Of a DNA stretch of 64,000 nt, positions 8,461-16,344 are shown one piece after another; within the stretch, counting starts at the first letter, position 1, and each line of letters opens with the position of its first letter. The notes under the pieces were generated by a model that was given only the letters and a program-made list of their open reading frames with translations, did no database searches and had not been told where the DNA came from. The position numbers and the translations under genes were made by a program. The DNA comes from Treponema sp. (GTDB lineage Bacteria; Spirochaetota; Spirochaetia; Treponematales; Treponemataceae), in assembly GCA_016286535.1 (NCBI GenBank), contig JAEESZ010000007.1, positions 94,068-158,067 of the forward strand, written 5' to 3'.

Positions 8461-8497
8461 AAGGAAAGCTCTAAAAATCTGCGTTCGCAAAAATTTA
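8461..8497 (-). repeat. Tandem 17-base repeat with stem-loop, copy A
   Basis: The plus-strand sequence AAGGAAAGCTCTAAAAA (8461-8477) recurs exactly at 8515-8531. Here it is followed by an imperfect stem-loop, AAAT.TGC pairing with GCA..ATTT around GTTC. Confidence 0.75.
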
Positions 8498-8514
8498 GGC
8501 TTTACTTTTTTTTA

Positions 8515-8550
8515 AAGGAAAGCTCTAAAAAATTGCTGTCGCAATTTTTT
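8515..8550 (-). repeat. Tandem 17-base repeat with stem-loop, copy B; attenuator-like hairpin
   Basis: The repeat is followed by a perfect ten-base stem, AAAAAATTGC pairing with GCAATTTTTT (8527-8536 with 8541-8550), around TGTC. On the transcribed strand the hairpin comes about 19 bases after the permease stop and ends in a run of T, so it could act as a weak terminator or as a stabilising 3' end before the binding-protein gene. Only about two G-C pairs support the stem. Confidence 0.6.
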
Positions 8551-8568
8551 TTAACGAGCTTCCGATTT

Positions 8569-9471
8569 TTAACCTTTTACAGCACCGAGCATTAACCCCT
8601 TAACAAAATACTTCTGCATAAATGGGTACACGCATAAAATTGGAATTGCGGTAACCATTGCAACCGTATACTGTATTGTTTTTGTATTTAACATCTCCTG
8701 CCTTTGTGCCTCAGAAAGTCCTGTTGTAGAAGTAGACATAGAAGCAGCAAGATTTGACGACTGATTAAGGTAAATGTAAAGTCTTTCCTGCAGTGTTTTT
8801 AACTTTGGAGCACCGCTCATTAAAATCAAAGAATCCTGGAAAGAGTTCCAGTGACCTACTGCACACCAGATGGCAATAGTTGCCAGAATTGGTTTACTCA
8901 AAGGCCAGATGATTTTAAAGAAAATTGTAAAATATGAAGCACCATCAATAGCAGCACTTTCTTCAAGCTCAGCAGGAATAGATTCAATATAAGTCTTTAC
9001 CATGATGATATTATAAACACTTACAAGACCCGGAATAATGTAGGCCATAAAGTTGTTTGTAAGTCCCAGCATCTGCATGGTTGTAAACCATGGAATTAAA
9101 CCGGCGTTAAAATACATGGTAATAATCATAAATCTGTAGGCAATTTTTCTGTGCCATAATTCCTGTTTTGTAACAAGATATCCTACAAAGCCTGAAACTA
9201 ATGTTGATGTTGCAGTTCCAATAATTGTTCTTGCCAGGGTTACAATAAAAGAAGACCCCAGATCATGAACATTACGAAGGGCAATGTAATTCTTTATGTT
9301 TATTCCACGAGGATAAAAGTTAATCAATCCTTTAGAAACTAATCCCTGATCAGAAATTGTATTTATGAACAAATAGTAAAAAGGGAATACACAAATAACT
9401 GTAAATAAAATAAAGAAGGTATAGTTGAATATATTAAAAACTACATCGTTTATTGATCTTTTTTCTACCAT
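8569..9471 (-). CDS. ABC sugar permease, YtcP-like
   Basis: A 300-residue inner-membrane permease with six hydrophobic segments. The coupling EAA loop is visible near residues 170-190 (EESAAIDGASYF...WPLSKPI), where the ATPase docks. The C-terminus KGLMLGAVKG is typical of the YtcP/LplC group. AAGGAG stands seven bases before the ATG. It lies 26 bases downstream of the partner permease and is followed by the binding-protein gene. No ATPase gene is in the cluster, which is usual for this transporter type where one MsmX-like ATPase serves several importers. Confidence 0.9.
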   Translation of the reverse strand: MVEKRSINDVVFNIFNYTFFILFTVICVFPFYYLFINTISDQGLVSKGLINFYPRGINIKNYIALRNVHDLGSSFIVTLARTIIGTATSTLVSGFVGYLVTKQELWHRKIAYRFMIITMYFNAGLIPWFTTMQMLGLTNNFMAYIIPGLVSVYNIIMVKTYIESIPAELEESAAIDGASYFTIFFKIIWPLSKPILATIAIWCAVGHWNSFQDSLILMSGAPKLKTLQERLYIYLNQSSNLAASMSTSTTGLSEAQRQEMLNTKTIQYTVAMVTAIPILCVYPFMQKYFVKGLMLGAVKG

Positions 9472-9497
9472 ATCAAAATCTCCTTTCTAAAGTCTCA

Positions 9498-11690
9498 TTA
9501 GAAAATACTTGAGCCGCGTACCCACTTAGAAATTCTATTTGTTATAAATAACAAAAGAACACTGACTAAAGACTTGAACATACTTACAACAGTAGAGAAC
9601 GGAATGTTACTGTTACTTGTTGCTCCAAAAGTCAGCTGGTAAACATACAAATCAAGTACTTCAATAGGATCTTTATTTGTAGGATTCTTAAATACCAGAT
9701 ACTGGTCCATACCATTACTTAAAATTCCGGATACAGAAAGAATTAAGAGTACAATGTAAGTTGGAAGCAGTTCAGGAATTGTGATATGCCAGATTTTCTG
9801 GAATCGGCCTGCCCCGTCTACAGTTGCAGCTTCATATAACTGCTGGTCTATACCGCTAATGGCAGCAATGTACATAATTGCAGACCAGCCTAAGCCCTTC
9901 CAGGTTCCCCACAGCCACATCTTAATCCAGATATGAGAGTCACCCATCAGCATGTTGCGGCCCTTGTCCCATAAACCAAGTCCTTTCATAATTGAAGAGA
10001 TAAAACCTTCGGTTCCAAAAATACAGAAGGCAATGGCATAAACAAGAACCCAGGAAATAAAGTTTGGAATTGTAGTAAGTGTCTGAATTACCCTTCTTGC
10101 AGCAGAATTTCTGATTTCGGAAAGGAAGATGGCAAAAATCATAGGAAGCCAGCTGAAAGCAATTCCGAGCCCTGACATTATTAAAGTATTTCTTAATACC
10201 CTTAGAATATCGCTGCGGGTTGCAGAATTCTGGAAAGGAGCCATAAACCACTTCCAGCCAACCCAGGAATCCATAGAAAGAGTATCTCCGGCATTATAAT
10301 CAAAGAAGGCATAGCGCCAGCCCCAGAGTGGTAAATAACTGAAGATAAATACCAGGATAAGGAATGGCAGCAGCATTAAGAAAAGCTGATAAGGAGCTTC
10401 AATCTTACATTTTTCATCTTTTTCCGGAGCAGGAGTTTTTACAAAAGAGATTAATGCAGAAACAAAAACAAGGGCAAACAATACAAAATACAAACTGATG
10501 TTTGCAGGCTCCAGAGGTAAAACTTTATCAATATTTGGTGATGATGAAATTAAATTATATGCCCTTAAAATTATGAAGAGAGATAAGAAAGAAACTAAGC
10601 TTCCTCCAAAAAGGGTATAATGGGCAATTCTCTTTAATTTATTGTTTCCAACAGACATGCAGGAACCTGCACCCATGGCAATAATTCCAAGACAGGTCAT
10701 AAGACTGCCAAAGAAGCCCAGTCTCATAACCGATTCAGGCAGGTATCCCCTTACCAGAATATTCTCCAGGTTTCCAATATAAGTTTTATAAGAAAAAGCA
10801 GCGGTAAATAAAGATACGTTTCTGCTGATTTTTTCTGAAATTCTTGCAGGGTTTGCACCAGGAATAAAGAGCAGTACAAAAAGAATCAGGGCAAGAATAC
10901 GGTAAGTATACTGGAAAGGCTCCTGTCTAAAGCTTGAAACAGCTGATTTTTCATATTTCTGAGTAAAAAGTGCGGCAAGAGCAGCAAGGGCAACAAGCAG
11001 GGCTAAAACTATGAATAATACAATTCCCTTTGGTTCAATAGGATTGAAGTTCCAGGCGCCAGGGGCTGAAGTAAATTTTTCATATCCGCTTTTGTAAAGA
11101 ACCATTGTAAAAGCAGACGCCATGGCTGCAAAAGCAGAAATTGTATAACCTGCTATTTTAATTTTATTTGTACCAAAGGCAAAATAAAGGCCCAGCAAAA
11201 CCAGAAGAACAGTAGAGAAAGTCAGAATTGCAGAAAGATGTTCAAACCTTAAAGCCGAAGCAAGATCTGAATATTTTTCTTCAAAAGGCTTCCACACGTT
11301 CGAAAACGTTGTAGTTTTAATTTTTTGAGCTTTCTTATGCAGGCTCTCTTCCCCATCGTCGTTTGCCTCCTGAGAAAAAGCATTCTCATCAAGCAAAGCA
11401 AGGAATTCTGCATATTCATCTTCATAAACAGCAGAATCTTCGGCCTTTTCTTTTGCAGCAGCGACTTCTTTTGTTGCTGCAGCATCAAAGTCCAGGATTC
11501 CCTTTACGTAAGACTTAAAATATAAAGCTGTTTTAACAAGAGATGTTGAAGGAGACATATTCTTTGAAACCCTTGCAGGATTCAATCTTCCTAAAAACAT
11601 CAGAAGGAAAAGACAAATTACCAGAATCTTATAGGCACAATCTATAATGGTATTTACAAGACTTTTTTTACTAGAGCTGATACTTTCCAC
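9498..11690 (-). CDS. ABC sugar permease, YteP-like, with a duplicated membrane extension
   Basis: A 730-residue protein. Residues about 433-730 form an ordinary YteP/LplB-type permease, with the EAA loop at 620 (EAATVDGAG...ITIPELLP). Residues 1-432 are an extra region made of two related membrane units. Unit one (about 21-245) holds NPARVSKNMSPSTSL and FGTNKIKIAGYT; unit two (about 263-416) holds NPARISEKISRNVSL and VGNNKLKRIAHYT at the matching places. Unit one also carries a highly acidic, Ala-rich loop of about 80 residues (around 68-148). Permeases of this family are normally about 300 residues. The start is GTG with TTGGAGTG upstream; a TATAAT on this strand at 11725-11720 is a likely -10. 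It is the first gene of the transporter operon. Confidence 0.88.
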   Translation of the reverse strand: MESISSSKKSLVNTIIDCAYKILVICLFLLMFLGRLNPARVSKNMSPSTSLVKTALYFKSYVKGILDFDAAATKEVAAAKEKAEDSAVYEDEYAEFLALLDENAFSQEANDDGEESLHKKAQKIKTTTFSNVWKPFEEKYSDLASALRFEHLSAILTFSTVLLVLLGLYFAFGTNKIKIAGYTISAFAAMASAFTMVLYKSGYEKFTSAPGAWNFNPIEPKGIVLFIVLALLVALAALAALFTQKYEKSAVSSFRQEPFQYTYRILALILFVLLFIPGANPARISEKISRNVSLFTAAFSYKTYIGNLENILVRGYLPESVMRLGFFGSLMTCLGIIAMGAGSCMSVGNNKLKRIAHYTLFGGSLVSFLSLFIILRAYNLISSSPNIDKVLPLEPANISLYFVLFALVFVSALISFVKTPAPEKDEKCKIEAPYQLFLMLLPFLILVFIFSYLPLWGWRYAFFDYNAGDTLSMDSWVGWKWFMAPFQNSATRSDILRVLRNTLIMSGLGIAFSWLPMIFAIFLSEIRNSAARRVIQTLTTIPNFISWVLVYAIAFCIFGTEGFISSIMKGLGLWDKGRNMLMGDSHIWIKMWLWGTWKGLGWSAIMYIAAISGIDQQLYEAATVDGAGRFQKIWHITIPELLPTYIVLLILSVSGILSNGMDQYLVFKNPTNKDPIEVLDLYVYQLTFGATSNSNIPFSTVVSMFKSLVSVLLLFITNRISKWVRGSSIF

Positions 11691-11776
11691 AATAACACTC
11701 CAAGTTACAAATATAATCCATTATAAAATTAATAGGGGTTTTCTCGTATAAAAAATACTTTGATTTTTAAACACAA

Positions 11777-12835
11777 TTAATTTGAATTTTTGTACATTTT
11801 GTAAAGACGGCCGGCAATTACTGTGGCATTGTTTTTTGTGATAGGAGAATTTGAAAGAACTATTACAGAGATTTTTGAATCCAGGTAAAAGGAATTATAG
11901 GAATTAAAAACATTTGTTGTGCCGCCGTGAAAAACCAGTTTATCCTTGTGGTAAAGGCCATAACCATAAGAGGAATTTGTCTTTATCATCCTTTTGAACT
12001 GCCTTTTACCGGTTACTTTACCCCGGGTAAGGGCAAGATTCCATTTTAATAAATCCAGGGTAGAAGTATTTAAGTCCCCGCACCCAAGCGAAAGTTCTTT
12101 TGGAAGGCTGTAGTAGCGGCCTTTGTAATCATAGCCTTTTGTATCGGTCTTCTGAAAGTCCAGGTTTGTATTCTTCATCTTACATTTATTAAAAATATGA
12201 TTCTGAAGATAATCTTCATAGCTTTCGCCGCTGACCTGCTCAATAATTTTTGCAAGAAGATAGTAGTTGGTGTTGCAGTAAAAATATGTACTGTCTGGAG
12301 GGGCTAAAAGCGGAGCCTTGTAAAAATATTCTAAAAGGATATTTTTTTTAAGGGGTTTATTCTGCAGCTGGAGTTTTTCTATATTTGCAGCAGTCTTTTT
12401 TCCAAAAAATTCTTCGGAAGCATTAATGCAGTCTGTAAGGCCGGACCTCATATTCAAAAGCATCTCAAGAGTAATTAAATCTCCGTACTCATAGTCCGGA
12501 AAATATTTTGAAAGCTTATCCTGCAGGGAAAGTTTTTTCTGTCCTTCCAGCTGCATAATTGCGGCGGCGGTAAACTGCTTGGTAAGGGAACCTGCCTCAA
12601 AAACCGATTCAGGCTTTATTAATTCTGATTTTTTATTTTTGGGATCGCATAAACCGTAAGATTTTGAATAGATGATTCTGGATCCCTTTGCAACAAGAAC
12701 ACTGCCCTGGAAGTTCAATTTGGTAAGAAAGGCATCTGCTTCTGCAACATAGGCAGCATCCCTGTTGTTTTTACAGGAAAAGGAAAGAGAGAGAAATACA
12801 AGAATTAAAGTAATTATTAAGTTCTTATTTTTCAT
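11777..12835 (-). CDS. Serine beta-lactamase-fold lipoprotein (class C-like hydrolase)
   Basis: A 352-residue lipoprotein (Cys21 in a FSC lipobox) of the beta-lactamase/D-Ala-D-Ala peptidase fold. The three active-site elements are present: SxxK as SLTK at 83-86, YxN as YCN at 187-189, and HGG (FHGGTTN) near residue 300 in place of KTG. This combination is common in esterases, peptidases and penicillin-binding-like hydrolases, so the substrate is open; true beta-lactamase activity should not be assumed. GTGAGGAA stands just before the ATG. It follows the IMP cyclohydrolase gene by 20 bases and is probably the last gene of the unit that starts at 14498. Confidence 0.82.
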   Translation of the reverse strand: MKNKNLIITLILVFLSLSFSCKNNRDAAYVAEADAFLTKLNFQGSVLVAKGSRIIYSKSYGLCDPKNKKSELIKPESVFEAGSLTKQFTAAAIMQLEGQKKLSLQDKLSKYFPDYEYGDLITLEMLLNMRSGLTDCINASEEFFGKKTAANIEKLQLQNKPLKKNILLEYFYKAPLLAPPDSTYFYCNTNYYLLAKIIEQVSGESYEDYLQNHIFNKCKMKNTNLDFQKTDTKGYDYKGRYYSLPKELSLGCGDLNTSTLDLLKWNLALTRGKVTGKRQFKRMIKTNSSYGYGLYHKDKLVFHGGTTNVFNSYNSFYLDSKISVIVLSNSPITKNNATVIAGRLYKMYKNSN

Positions 12836-12855
12836 TTCCTCACTCTTTTCTGTTT

Positions 12856-13584
12856 TTATTTATTTTTGTTTATGATTTTTGTCTCGTAATCCCCGGTTGC
12901 AATATCAATGTAGCGTACAAAAAGTGAAACTTTGTTATCTTCGTTCAGTGAATTCCATAATTTATCTGTAAACTCACCAATTGAGCCGCTGATGCTTACC
13001 TTTACAGGTTCACCTTCAAAACTTGGCAAAGGATTTCCGTCGCCAAGGTAGGTATGAATATAATGACCTTCGCCCTTTACAGGATTGTCATAAGTAAAGG
13101 TGTGGCGCAAGCAGTTGTCAGGATTTCCATCATCACTCTTCAAAATAGAAAGAGAATATTTTAACTTTCCATCTTCTCTTTCTAAGAGAGAAGAAATTCT
13201 TGGAGTGTAGTTAGGAGCATCGTGTTCATATTTTCTGCTTCTTAATGATTCTTCGAAAGTTTTTCCATTTTTAAGACCTTCGTAAATTGTATCTGTCTGG
13301 TCGCCGTTTGTAACGATGGTTTTATTATCAAGCTGACGAACGGCTGCATAAATAATTAAGCTTGGGTCTCCGGCAATTAAAGAAGGGTCAAAAGCCTTGG
13401 TTCTGATAACTTCACTGCCATCTTCTTTTTCTGTTACAAAAATACGATTACGGCTACCGGCACTTCTTCCCATTGTCCAGTATGCAGATACCGCATATTT
13501 TCCATCTTCACTCAAGCCTGCTACAATTCCCCTTCCAGGGTAAGAAACGCTGGCTGCCTCTTTAAACAAATCAACCTTTTTCAT
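12856..13584 (-). CDS. IMP cyclohydrolase, PurO type
   Basis: A 242-residue protein with the N-terminal signature YPGRGIVAGL and YWTMGRSAGSRNRIF, which I recognise from the PurO-like IMP cyclohydrolase family (PF07826), unrelated to the PurH cyclohydrolase domain. It should close FAICAR to IMP, the last step of de novo purine synthesis. This fits the standalone AICAR formyltransferase at 4664, which lacks this activity. The gene lies 11 bases after an acyltransferase gene, away from other purine genes. PF07826 assignment is from memory of the motif; a profile search would settle it. Confidence 0.75.
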   Translation of the reverse strand: MKKVDLFKEAASVSYPGRGIVAGLSEDGKYAVSAYWTMGRSAGSRNRIFVTEKEDGSEVIRTKAFDPSLIAGDPSLIIYAAVRQLDNKTIVTNGDQTDTIYEGLKNGKTFEESLRSRKYEHDAPNYTPRISSLLEREDGKLKYSLSILKSDDGNPDNCLRHTFTYDNPVKGEGHYIHTYLGDGNPLPSFEGEPVKVSISGSIGEFTDKLWNSLNEDNKVSLFVRYIDIATGDYETKIINKNK

Positions 13585-13595
13585 GTTTATTCCTT

Positions 13596-14498
13596 TTATT
13601 TTTCTTGTGCACGGATTTTGTCTTCTTTTTCGTGCATTTCGTCTAATATCTTCATCATTTCATCTACAGTTGCCTGTTTTGGATCAGGACAGTCTGCAGG
13701 TAAAGATTCAATTACCTTTTTTCTGTAAGCCTTGCATTCAATTACAGGAGAGGCAGTAATTGTGATTTTTTCAGGCTCAAGAATATCTGAAAGCATATCA
13801 TCAGGAGTATCAGGATTAATCTTAAGACAGTTTCCGTTTAATGAAAGAAGAACCATGTTATCAAAAAGGCGGAGGTAACTGTCCATCTCTCTTAAACCTC
13901 TTTTTGTTTCTTCTTTTCCAGGTCTGTAGCGGGTACCGGCAGGGAAAACCAGAATAATCTGTCCACGTTTTTTACACTGGTCCATGGCACGCATTGCGGC
14001 AAAATTGATTTTTTTTGCACGCTGAACTTCTGCTTCTTTTTCTTCAGGAGTTCCCTGGAAGCTTGCCTGACTTCTTGAAGGATAAACAACTACACGGGTA
14101 AAGCTTTCTGCATAAAGGCGGACAAAAGCGCCCGATTCATTAAGCTTCATTCCTGCAATTGCAACAATTCTGGAAGCCATATCTTTTGCCCATGGTTCTC
14201 CGGTTTTTTCAAGCATGTAAAGAATTTCTGGAAAATCAAGATTTGAATAATGTTCAGCCATAATAAGGCCTGACTGTCCCTTTGTTGTAACTCTGTCATA
14301 CAAGTCTTTGAGACTTTCCAGATTTTTAATTTCAGATGAATCAGGAATGGTTTCGGTTACTAAAAGATCTGCAAATTTTTTTGCTTCAGGATTTGCTTCC
14401 TGGTAATTATTAAATTCTGTAATTTTGGCAGCAGCCTTAGAAACGGATGCAACTTTTTCGAATAATGCTCCGTATTTTTCTCTAATACTTTGTCCCAT
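13596..14498 (-). CDS. PlsC-like glycerolipid acyltransferase
   Basis: A 300-residue protein with the acyltransferase HX4D motif (HYSNLD, H83 and D88) and a second block, FPAGTRYRPG, that matches the phosphate-binding FPEGTR-type motif. It should acylate a glycerol-phosphate or lysophospholipid at the membrane. The first 70 residues have no membrane segment and look helical, an unusual front part compared with short PlsC proteins, so a glycerol-3-phosphate rather than 1-acyl-glycerol-phosphate acceptor is possible. It is the first gene of the unit that continues into the cyclohydrolase and the serine hydrolase. Confidence 0.75.
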   Translation of the reverse strand: MGQSIREKYGALFEKVASVSKAAAKITEFNNYQEANPEAKKFADLLVTETIPDSSEIKNLESLKDLYDRVTTKGQSGLIMAEHYSNLDFPEILYMLEKTGEPWAKDMASRIVAIAGMKLNESGAFVRLYAESFTRVVVYPSRSQASFQGTPEEKEAEVQRAKKINFAAMRAMDQCKKRGQIILVFPAGTRYRPGKEETKRGLREMDSYLRLFDNMVLLSLNGNCLKINPDTPDDMLSDILEPEKITITASPVIECKAYRKKVIESLPADCPDPKQATVDEMMKILDEMHEKEDKIRAQEK

Positions 14499-14587
14499 TA
14501 AGGTCCTCTTATGAAATATTTTATAAAATTATAATCAAAATTGCTTCCATATTCAAACATTTTTTGGGTAATAAGGGCATTCCCTCA

Positions 14588-14615
14588 TTGGAAACTTTTA
14601 AACTTGTGCTAAAAT
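14588..14615 (+). promoter_or_regulatory. Promoter of the xylanase gene
   Basis: TTGGAA at 14588-14593 and TAAAAT at 14610-14615 with a 16-base spacer. The leader is about 13 bases and contains GATAGAGG before the ATG at 14635. Confidence 0.65.
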
Positions 14616-14634
14616 TATTCAGATAGAGGTTTTT

Positions 14635-16344
14635 ATGAAGAAGCTAATAATTTTTATGACTACAGTTTCTCTTATCTTGCTTGCATCCTGTTCAGGTAAA
14701 GATAACAGAATCACCCAGAACGAAGACGGTTCCATAACCTATTCTTCGGTAGACAAGGATGGAAAAGCCGTAAAATACAATCAGTCTTATGATGGTTTTG
14801 ATAACGTAACTGTTATTGACGGTAAAAATGTAAAGGCATTAAATCCTGCAAACATCAGTCTTGCCAAATACAAGAATAAAGATGTTCTTTTTGAATTTTC
14901 CTGTGATTTAAAGATTGTTGAAGAAAGCGGAAAAGATACAGATGTAATCTGGATGATAAACGAAGTTTCTGCAAACATGCCACAGGTTGCCAGAGAAAAA
15001 GTTCCTTCTGGAGAATGGGTTTCTATGAAGGGTTCTGTTTTTATTCACCTTACCGGCGAACAGACCTTCTATATTTCTTCTGCCGGAATGCATGTAGATA
15101 CACGCACCTTCTACCTTAAAAACTTTAAGTTCACCCTTGCAGGCGAAGGAATTGGCGCAAATGCAGATGCCGAGCCTCAAATCTGGACAGAAGCACCTCA
15201 GCTAAAAGAAGCCTATAAGGGCATTTTTGATTATTTTGGAATTGCTACAGGCTTTAGGGGCACCTTTGACCAGGAAGATAAAGCAGCAGGAATTGCCTAC
15301 CATGCAGACTGTATAACTGCCGGCAACGAGTTTAAGCCTGATTTTATTTTTGCAAACAGCCGTCCTAAAAAATTTGCAGACTTTGTTGCAGAAGACGGAA
15401 AAACCTACCAGATGCCAGCCGACCTTCCAAAATTCGGCGGACAGAAAAAATTCCTTGAAGCCTGTAAAGCTAACGGTGTTAAGATGAGAGGTCACGTTCT
15501 TGTATGGCACTCACAGACTCCAAACTGGTTCTTTAAAGAGGATTTTGATATTTCCAAATCTGATGTAAGCCGGGCAGAAATGAAAGCCCGCCAGGAATGG
15601 TACATTAAAACCGTAATGGATTTTGTTGCCGACTGGGAAAAAGAAAACAATAACGGCGAACACATTATTATTGCCTGGGATGTTGTAAACGAAGCTGTTG
15701 CAGATGGTGCAAGCGTTAATAACTGGCTGCGCTCTTCAAAAAGCAAATGGTATGATATTTATAAAGATGCAGGCTTTATTGTAGATGCTTTCCGCTTTGC
15801 AAATAAATATGCTCCTGCAGATGTAAAACTTGTTTATAATGATTATGGCTGTTACAGCCCCGGAAAAAGAACTGCCATCTGTACTTTAATTGATTTAATT
15901 AAAGCTGATCCAGAGGCAAGAATTGACTGCGTTGGTATGCAGGCCCACGTAAAAATTGACACCCCTGTTACCGGAAACAACAGTTTTGAACATGCAGTTC
16001 AGGAATTCCTTGCAAAAGGCGTTGATGTTCAGGTAACAGAATTAGACATAGCAAACGGAAAAAATCCTTACAGTCCATATCTTTTAAAGGCTAAATACAA
16101 GGAATTCTATCAGATGTTTATTCGCAACAGAAAAACAGCTGATAAAAATGGTATTTGCGGAGTTACAATCTGGGGTCTGGAAGATGAACACACCTGGCTT
16201 AATGCCCAGCAGGAATACAAAGGTTACACCCAGTACCCTCTCCTCTTTAAGACCGTTAACAAAGAAGACGGCAGCAGAGAGATTGTTTGTAAACCAGCCT
16301 TCTTTGGAGTTCTGGAGGCTGGTCAGGAAGCTTCTGAAAACTAG
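14635..16344 (+). CDS. GH10 endo-1,4-beta-xylanase lipoprotein with N-terminal CBM
   Basis: A 569-residue lipoprotein (LASC lipobox, Cys19), so the enzyme is anchored on the cell envelope. Residues about 30-170 form a beta-rich module that resembles a CBM22-type xylan-binding domain. The GH10 barrel follows from about 188. The acid/base is E353 in WDVVNEAV, the nucleophile is E469 in QVTELDIA, and the conserved HVLVWHSQTPNWF strand is at 287-299. The C-terminal TIWGLEDEHTWL block is also standard. Its stop codon overlaps the convergent alpha-xylosidase stop within the four bases CTAG, leaving no room for a terminator. It should cut xylan into oligosaccharides for the nearby importer. Confidence 0.95.
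   Translation: MKKLIIFMTTVSLILLASCSGKDNRITQNEDGSITYSSVDKDGKAVKYNQSYDGFDNVTVIDGKNVKALNPANISLAKYKNKDVLFEFSCDLKIVEESGKDTDVIWMINEVSANMPQVAREKVPSGEWVSMKGSVFIHLTGEQTFYISSAGMHVDTRTFYLKNFKFTLAGEGIGANADAEPQIWTEAPQLKEAYKGIFDYFGIATGFRGTFDQEDKAAGIAYHADCITAGNEFKPDFIFANSRPKKFADFVAEDGKTYQMPADLPKFGGQKKFLEACKANGVKMRGHVLVWHSQTPNWFFKEDFDISKSDVSRAEMKARQEWYIKTVMDFVADWEKENNNGEHIIIAWDVVNEAVADGASVNNWLRSSKSKWYDIYKDAGFIVDAFRFANKYAPADVKLVYNDYGCYSPGKRTAICTLIDLIKADPEARIDCVGMQAHVKIDTPVTGNNSFEHAVQEFLAKGVDVQVTELDIANGKNPYSPYLLKAKYKEFYQMFIRNRKTADKNGICGVTIWGLEDEHTWLNAQQEYKGYTQYPLLFKTVNKEDGSREIVCKPAFFGVLEAGQEASEN

Noticed and set aside
11777..12835. Antibiotic-resistance beta-lactamase
   Set aside because: SLTK, YCN and HGG occur in many esterases and peptidases of this fold; nothing points to beta-lactam hydrolysis.
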